Below the pieces are notes generated by a model. It was not told the DNA's origin. It did not search any database and worked only from the letters and a program-made list of their open reading frames with translations. Positions 58,492 to 64,000 of a stretch of DNA of 64,000 nt are shown piece after piece; position 1 is the stretch's first letter; each line of letters starts with the position of its first letter. Source of the DNA: Pseudomonas helleri. Its GTDB lineage: Bacteria > Pseudomonadota > Gammaproteobacteria > Pseudomonadales > Pseudomonadaceae. The position numbers and the translations under genes were made by a program. The stretch spans positions 124,001 through 188,000 of the forward strand of contig NZ_JYLD01000009.1 in NCBI RefSeq assembly GCF_001043025.1, read 5' to 3'.

Positions 58492-59906
58492 GGGGTTATT
58501 GCCCACCCCCCGCCCAAACTCTGGATCAACGCCACGCTGCCCTGGCTCAATTGCCCCTGGGTGTCGCGCAGGTTCTGCTCGGTCTGCAACAAGATCAATT
58601 GTTGGGTCAGGACGTTCTGCTGGCTGACGGTGCCGGCTTTTAACTGCGCCTGCTGGCTGCCGAACAGTTGCTGATTGCGCGTGTAGATCTGCTGGTAGGT
58701 GTCCGCCTGCACGTGCAGGTGGTTGATCGCCGACAGGTTGTCTTCGACGTTCTGCAAGGCCGACAACACGGTGCCCCGGTAGGTCGCCGCGTCCTGGTCG
58801 TAGCTGGCTTGCGCCTGTTGCACTGCCGCTTCGCGGGCGCCGCCGTCAAACAGGGTCGCGGCCAATGCCGGGCCCAGGGTCCAGATGCGGTTCGGCACGC
58901 TGAACAGGCTGCCCAGCGCACTGGCGCGATAACCGCCCTCAGCGGTCAAGTCCAGGGTCGGGAAAAACGCCGCGTCAGCCACGCCGATTTTGGCGTTGGC
59001 CGCCGCTGCCGTGCGCTCTGCGGCCTCCACATCGGGGCGGCGCAGCAACAAATCCGAGGGCAAGCTTAACGGCGGGCGCGGCACCGCAAAGGCGTACTGC
59101 GCCACCGACGCCACACTAAATTGCGACGGCGCCTCGCCCACCAGCACCGCCAGGGCATGTTCGTATTGCTCGCGCGAGCGCTGTGCGGTCTGCAACGCGG
59201 CCACCACGGTGCTGAGTTGGTCCTGGGCTTGCAGCAGTTGGTCATTGGCCGCCGTGCCCTGGGAATATTGGGCCTGGATCATGTCGAGTAATTGCTGGTT
59301 GATCTGCTGCTGTTGCTGCAACAACCCGATGTCGATGTCCTGTTGGCGCAGGGCCAGGTAATTGCTTGCCACACTGGCGCTGATGGACAAACGCACCCCG
59401 GCTAACAAGGCGTCGGAGGCTTGCGCAGAGGCGCTGCTGGACTCAATGCCGCGTCGCACCTGGCCCCATAAATCCGGCTCCCAACTGGCGGTCAGGGTGG
59501 CGCTGACCGAGTTCTCAACCCCGCCTGCGCTGCTCGCCCCGCTGCTGGAACCGCTGCCGCCCACCCCGCGTGAGCCGGAAAGCCCGGCGCCCAGGGTCGG
59601 CCACAAACCGGCGCGGCTCGATGACACTTGCGCCTGCGCGCCGCGATACGCCGCCTCGGCGGCAACAATCGACTGGTTGGCCGTGGCCGAGCGCTGGATC
59701 AACTGCGTCAACACCGGGTCGTTATAGGCCAGCCACCACTGGCTGTTCAGCGCGCCTTGGGGGTTGGCCACAGCCCGTTGCCACTGCGTGCCCTCTTTGA
59801 AGCCCATGGGCAATTGCATGGCCGGTTTTTGATAATCCGGCCCGACCATACACCCGGCCAGGGTCAGGCTAAGGGTCATGGCCAGCAGCAGCGGTTTGAG
59901 GTTCAT
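58488..59906 (-). CDS. opmB: outer-membrane efflux lipoprotein (OpmB/NodT family)
   Basis: This 472-residue outer-membrane channel starts with a signal peptide and lipobox (MTLSLTLAGCMVGPDYQKP). Two repeats of the OEP fold follow, with NSQWWLAYNDPVLTQLIQRS, the long coiled-coil helices, and LLLRRPDVEAAERTAAAANA. It would complete the tripartite Mux-type pump. AAGGAG lies 8 nt before the ATG, which overlaps the muxC stop by 4 nt. The TAG stop is provided by a family C REP. Confidence 0.9.
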   Translation of the reverse strand: MNLKPLLLAMTLSLTLAGCMVGPDYQKPAMQLPMGFKEGTQWQRAVANPQGALNSQWWLAYNDPVLTQLIQRSATANQSIVAAEAAYRGAQAQVSSSRAGLWPTLGAGLSGSRGVGGSGSSSGASSAGGVENSVSATLTASWEPDLWGQVRRGIESSSASAQASDALLAGVRLSISASVASNYLALRQQDIDIGLLQQQQQINQQLLDMIQAQYSQGTAANDQLLQAQDQLSTVVAALQTAQRSREQYEHALAVLVGEAPSQFSVASVAQYAFAVPRPPLSLPSDLLLRRPDVEAAERTAAAANAKIGVADAAFFPTLDLTAEGGYRASALGSLFSVPNRIWTLGPALAATLFDGGAREAAVQQAQASYDQDAATYRGTVLSALQNVEDNLSAINHLHVQADTYQQIYTRNQQLFGSQQAQLKAGTVSQQNVLTQQLILLQTEQNLRDTQGQLSQGSVALIQSLGGGWAITP

Positions 59907-62900
59907 CGGGTGGTCTCCTTGGGCGCCCGGCGCAGACGTTGCGACAGGCGGTCCAGCCAGAGGTAAATCACGGGCGTGGTGTACAGCGTCAGCACTTGGC
60001 TGAAGAGCAACCCGCCCATGATGGAAATGCCCAGCGGGCGGCGCAATTCCGAGCCGTAGCCGGTGCCCAGCACCAGCGGCAAGGCGCCGAGCATCGCCGC
60101 CAGGGTGGTCATCATGATCGGCCGAAAGCGAATCAGGCAGGCGCGGCGGATCGCTTGTTGCGGGCTGAGGCCCAGCGCTTTGCCTTCGGTGATGGCGAAG
60201 TCGATCATCATGATCGCGTTTTTCTTGACGATGCCGATCAGCAAAATCACCCCCACCAGCGCAATGATCGACAGCTCGGTGCCGGTCATCAGCAAGGCAA
60301 TCAGCGCCCCCACCCCGGCCGACGGCAAGGTCGAGAGGATGGTCAGCGGGTGGATCAGGTTTTCGTAGAGCATGCCGAGCACGATGTACACCGAGACAAT
60401 CGCCGCCAGAATCAGCCAAGGCTCGCTGGACACCGACGACTGAAACACCTGCGCTGTCCCGGCAAAGTGCCCGACCACACTGGCCGGCATGCGCAGTTGC
60501 GCCACCGCGTCATCCACCAGCGTGGTGGCCTGGCCGATGGACACGCCGGGGGCCAGGTTGAAAGACACTGTCACCGCCGGGAAGGTGCCTTGGTGGCTGA
60601 TGGAAATCGCCGTGCGCGCCACCGACTGCTGCGCCACCGCAGACAACGGGATCAACGTCGCCTTGGCGTTGCTCGCCAGGTTGGGCGCGGTGTTGGTCTT
60701 GCTGGCCGTCGAGGCACCTTGCGGCAGGTAAATCGACGTGAGCGCCGACGGATCGGCCCAGTATTCGGGGGCGACTTCCATGACCACGTGGTACTGGTTG
60801 GCGGCGCGGTAAAGGGTCGACACCTGGCGCTGGCCAAAGGCGTCGTACAGGGTCTGGTCAATCGCCGACATGCTGACCCCGAGCCGCGCCGCCGTGTCGC
60901 GGTTGACCGCCACATTGGCCGCAAGGCTGTTGTCTTGCTGGTCGGTATTGAGGTCTTTGAGCTGCGGCAGTTTATGCAGCGTCGCCAGCACTTTGGGCAC
61001 CCAGACATCGAGGCTGCTCTGGTCGTCGGCGGTCAGCGTGTATTGGTACTGCGCGGCGCTCTGGCGCCCACCCACGGTGATGTCCTGCACCGATTGCAGG
61101 AATAACCGGGTGCCCGGCATGTCGCCCAGGGTTTTGCGGATCTGGGCGATGATCTGGTCGGCGCTGGCCTTGCGCTCGCCCAAGGGCTTGAGTGAGATAA
61201 ACATCTGCCCGGTGTTCACCGAACCGCCTCCGCCGCCCGCGCCGCCGATAAAACCGCCGACCGCTTCCACGTTGGGGTTGAGCAAGACTTTGCGGTTGAT
61301 CGCCAGAAAGTCCTGCTGCATGGCGCCATACGAGATGCTTTGCGAGGCCATGATGCTGCCGTTCAGGCGCCCGGTGTCTTCCTGCGGGAAGAAGCCCTTG
61401 GGCACCCGCACGTACAGCACCCCGGCCAGCACGATCACCAACAGCGTGACCAGCCCCATCAGCAAGGTGTGGTTGATCACCCAGCCGAGGGTGCGGTCGT
61501 AGAAACGATGAAAGCGCGAGTCCGGCGCCGCCTCCGGGTGTTGGGCGGTTGCCGGCGCGCGCAAAAACACCGCCGCCAGCATCGGCGTGATGGTCAGCGA
61601 CACCAACATCGACATCGCAATCGACACCGACAAGGTGACCGAGAACTCACGAAACAAACGCCCGACAATCCCGCCCATCAGCAGCAGCGGAATAAACACC
61701 GCCACCAGCGACACGCTGATAGTCAGCACGGTAAAGCCCACCTCCCGGGCACCGGCCAGCGCCGCCTGCACCCGCGAGGCACCGCGCTCCAGATGGCGCA
61801 TGATGTTTTCCACCACCACAATCGCGTCATCGACCACAAACCCGGTGGCAATAGTCAGCGCCATCAACGACAGGTTGTTCAGGCTGTAGCCCATGAAGTA
61901 CATGACGCCAAAGGTGCCGAGCAGCGACAGCGGCACGACAATGGCCGGCACCAGGGTGCTGCGCCAATCACGGAAAAACGCAAACGTGACCAGCGTCACC
62001 AGCAGAATCGAGGCAATCAGGCTGATTTCTACGTCGCGCAACGAGGCGCGAATGGTGGTGGTGCGGTCCATCAAAATATTGAGTTTGATCGAGGCCGGAA
62101 TCGACGCTTGCAGAAACGGCAGCTCGGCCTTGACCGCGTCCACCGTCTCGATCACGTTGGCCCCCGGCTGCTTGAAGATCACCAGCAGCACCGACGGTTG
62201 GCCGTTGTACAAGCCATAGTTGCGCAGGTCTTCTACGTCTTCGCGCACGTAACCCAAGTCGCTGATGCGCACCAGGTCGCCATTGTTCTGCTTGACCACC
62301 AGCGCGCCGTAGTCCGGCGCGTTGTAGAGCTGGTCATTGGCGGCAATCACATTGCCCTGTGCGCCGATATCGATCGTGCCTTTGGGCAGGTTGACGTTAG
62401 ATGCGGCGATCACCTCGCGCACCTGTTCAAGGCTCACGCCGTAATGGTTGAGGCGGTCCGGGTTGAGTTCGACCCGCACCGCCGGCAAGGCCCCGCCGCC
62501 CACCGTCACGTCGCCCACACCGCTGGTTTGCAGCAACTTTTGTTCGAGCAGGGTTGAGGCCACGTCGTACATGTGCCCCGGCGTGGCCGCGTCGGAGGTC
62601 AGACTGATGACCATGATCGGCGAGTCAGCCGGGTTGACCTTGCGGTAGGTCGGGTTGCCTGACAAGTCGCTGGGCAAGTTGCTGCGCGCGGCATTGATCG
62701 CCGCTTGCACATCGCGGGCGGCGCCGTCGATGTCGCGATTAAGGTCGAACTGCAAGTTGATCCGGGTCGTGCCCAGACTGCTGGACGAGGTCATTTGCGT
62801 GACCCCGGCGATCTGCCCGAACTGACGTTCCAGCGGCGTGGCCACCGAGGTGGCCACGGTGTGCGGGTCGGCCCCCGGCAACTTGGCGCTGACGCTGATG

Positions 62901-63031
62901 GTGGGGAAATCCACCTCCGGCAGCGGCGCCACCGGCAGCAGGTTGAACGCCAGCACGCCAAACAGCGCGAGCCCGACAGCCAGCAAGGTGGTGGCGATGG
63001 GACGTTGGATAAATGGCGCACTGAGGTTCAT
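59903..63031 (-). CDS. muxC: RND efflux pump inner-membrane subunit (MuxC/MdtC type)
   Basis: This 1042-residue proton-driven RND transporter has twelve helices and two large periplasmic loops. Family segments are MNLSAPFIQRPIATTLLAVG, ATGFVVDDAIVVVENIMRHL (with the proton-relay Asp pair), and GIVKKNAIMMIDFAI. It pairs with MuxB in a heteromeric pump, as the MdtBC and MuxBC systems do. The ATG at 63031 is preferred; a TTG 9 nt earlier overlaps the muxB stop. It is coupled to opmB by ATGA. Confidence 0.93.
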   Translation of the reverse strand: MNLSAPFIQRPIATTLLAVGLALFGVLAFNLLPVAPLPEVDFPTISVSAKLPGADPHTVATSVATPLERQFGQIAGVTQMTSSSSLGTTRINLQFDLNRDIDGAARDVQAAINAARSNLPSDLSGNPTYRKVNPADSPIMVISLTSDAATPGHMYDVASTLLEQKLLQTSGVGDVTVGGGALPAVRVELNPDRLNHYGVSLEQVREVIAASNVNLPKGTIDIGAQGNVIAANDQLYNAPDYGALVVKQNNGDLVRISDLGYVREDVEDLRNYGLYNGQPSVLLVIFKQPGANVIETVDAVKAELPFLQASIPASIKLNILMDRTTTIRASLRDVEISLIASILLVTLVTFAFFRDWRSTLVPAIVVPLSLLGTFGVMYFMGYSLNNLSLMALTIATGFVVDDAIVVVENIMRHLERGASRVQAALAGAREVGFTVLTISVSLVAVFIPLLLMGGIVGRLFREFSVTLSVSIAMSMLVSLTITPMLAAVFLRAPATAQHPEAAPDSRFHRFYDRTLGWVINHTLLMGLVTLLVIVLAGVLYVRVPKGFFPQEDTGRLNGSIMASQSISYGAMQQDFLAINRKVLLNPNVEAVGGFIGGAGGGGGSVNTGQMFISLKPLGERKASADQIIAQIRKTLGDMPGTRLFLQSVQDITVGGRQSAAQYQYTLTADDQSSLDVWVPKVLATLHKLPQLKDLNTDQQDNSLAANVAVNRDTAARLGVSMSAIDQTLYDAFGQRQVSTLYRAANQYHVVMEVAPEYWADPSALTSIYLPQGASTASKTNTAPNLASNAKATLIPLSAVAQQSVARTAISISHQGTFPAVTVSFNLAPGVSIGQATTLVDDAVAQLRMPASVVGHFAGTAQVFQSSVSSEPWLILAAIVSVYIVLGMLYENLIHPLTILSTLPSAGVGALIALLMTGTELSIIALVGVILLIGIVKKNAIMMIDFAITEGKALGLSPQQAIRRACLIRFRPIMMTTLAAMLGALPLVLGTGYGSELRRPLGISIMGGLLFSQVLTLYTTPVIYLWLDRLSQRLRRAPKETTR

Positions 63032-63036
63032 CGCGA

Positions 63037-64000
63037 TCAATCCGCCCTGACTGTGCGGCGACCCTTCAGGCGCTGCCCGAGGTCGTGCATCGCGAGGAAG
63101 ATCACCGGGGTCGAAAACAGCGTCAGCAACTGGCTGAGCAACAGTCCGCCAATGATCGCGATCCCCAACGGATGGCGCAGTTCAGAACCAATGCCGGTGC
63201 CCAGCGCCAACGGCACGGCGCCGAACAGCGAGGCCATGCTGGTCATCAGAATCGGCCGAAAACGCAATGCCGCCGCCTGCTTGATCGCCTGCACCGGGCT
63301 CAAGCCTTCTCGTCGCTCCAGGTCGAGGGCGAAGTCGACCATCATGATGCCGTTTTTCATCACGATACCGATCAGCAGCACGATGCCGATCAAGCCGATG
63401 ATGTCGAACTGGGTGCCAGTGACCAGCAGCGCCAGCAACGCCCCCAGCGCCGCCGAGAGCAAGGTGGAAAGAATGGTGATCGGGTGCACGAAGCTCTCGT
63501 AGAGCATGCCCAGCATCAGGTACACCACCACAACCGCCGCCAGCACCAGCACCGCCTGATTGGCCAACGACGCCTCAAACGTCGCCGCCGCGCCCTGCAA
63601 CGACACTTGCACCGAGGCCGGCATCGCCACCTGCTGCTCGATGGTCTTGAGCCGGGTCAGGGCAGTGCCCAGGGTTTGGCCCGGCGCCAGGTTGAACGAA
63701 ATGTCGGCATACGCGAACTGCCCCAGCCGGTTGATCGTCAGCGGCGTCTGCACCACCTGCATCGTCGCCATGCTCGACAGCGGCGCCACCCCGCCGCCGG
63801 GGATGTCGACGTAGAGCCCGGAGAGTAAATCCGCGAGGTTCTTCGGCGGATGGTCGGTGGCCATCACCACGTGGTACTGGTTGAGCTGGGTGTAAATGGT
63901 CGACACCTGACGCTGGCCGAAAGCGTCATAGAGCACGTCGTCAATCGCCTGCGGGGTAATGCCCAGACGCGAAGCGGTGGCGCGGTCAAACGTGAGCTGG
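63037..64000 (-). CDS. muxB: RND efflux pump subunit MuxB/MdtB (partial, N-terminus outside window)
   Basis: About 320 C-terminal residues are visible, and the reading frame stays open to the window end (LTFDRATASRLGITPQAIDD and onward). Helices 8-12 are present, with VVYLMLGMLYESFVHP, GIVMKNGIMMVDFALDLE and GIAIIGGLLLSQLLTLFSTP. It is the partner of MuxC in a heteromeric RND pump. Its stop lies just inside the muxC start region. The membrane-fusion protein gene (muxA) should lie beyond the window. Confidence 0.92.
   Translation of the reverse strand, partial: QLTFDRATASRLGITPQAIDDVLYDAFGQRQVSTIYTQLNQYHVVMATDHPPKNLADLLSGLYVDIPGGGVAPLSSMATMQVVQTPLTINRLGQFAYADISFNLAPGQTLGTALTRLKTIEQQVAMPASVQVSLQGAAATFEASLANQAVLVLAAVVVVYLMLGMLYESFVHPITILSTLLSAALGALLALLVTGTQFDIIGLIGIVLLIGIVMKNGIMMVDFALDLERREGLSPVQAIKQAAALRFRPILMTSMASLFGAVPLALGTGIGSELRHPLGIAIIGGLLLSQLLTLFSTPVIFLAMHDLGQRLKGRRTVRAD

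Overview
The window comes from a Pseudomonas, most likely the P. fluorescens group. The evidence is high GC, genes of typical pseudomonad length and order (pykA, ferredoxin reductase and class I fumarase close together; flgM-flgA-cheV-cheR-flgBCDE; muxBC-opmB), and many extragenic palindromes of the GTAGGAGCGAGC and GTGGGAGCGGGC types. A REP-associated tyrosine transposase lies beside one palindrome. I saw no rRNA, tRNA, CRISPR array or prophage.

Layout. 1-7.7 kb: central metabolism (pyruvate kinase, iron-sulfur ferredoxin reductase, class I fumarase, iron alcohol dehydrogenase) and a DUF4917/SIR2-like protein. 7.8-12 kb: FecI sigma, FecR anti-sigma and TonB receptor cassette, probably for haem or haemoprotein. 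12-14.4 kb: RHH protein, DJ-1/PfpI protein, methyltransferase. 14.6-19.4 kb: a 1583-residue dermonecrotic-toxin-type protein behind a leader that can fold back next to its start codon. 19.4-24.1 kb: lemA with two TPM-domain genes, and bglX. 24.1-27.7 kb: nrdA with a DnaA box, a sigma70-like promoter, tandem NrdR boxes and a structured leader of about 390 nt.

27.7-32.4 kb is the most unusual part. It is an AT-richer, single-strand operon that looks like an uncharacterised RiPP (ribosomally made, modified peptide) cluster. Transcribed right to left it holds a 37-residue precursor candidate, a hairpin, an FkbM methyltransferase, an accessory ClpP-like protease, an acetamidase/formamidase-family protein, an alphaKG-HExxH-type peptide beta-hydroxylase and an EamA-type exporter. 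nrdB does not follow nrdA here, which suggests the cluster sits in a variable site.

33.5-37.3 kb: cytosine utilisation (codB, a PucR regulator, codA), overlapping by 4 nt at each junction. 37.4-47.6 kb: a glycosyltransferase-like gene, flagellar and chemotaxis genes with visible sigma54 and sigma28 promoters, a YcgR brake and an MFS transporter. 48.1-56.6 kb: a FadR/GntR regulator divergent from a complete non-phosphorylative L-fucose pathway (fucose dehydrogenase, lactonase, fuconate dehydratase, KDF dehydrogenase, diketo-acid hydrolase, FucP and a second MFS carrier). Two identical palindromic operator cores lie exactly 100 bp apart. 56.6-58.4 kb: RAYT transposase, then a cobalamin riboswitch with cbtB-cbtA. 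58.5-64 kb: muxB (cut by the window end), muxC and opmB of an RND efflux pump.
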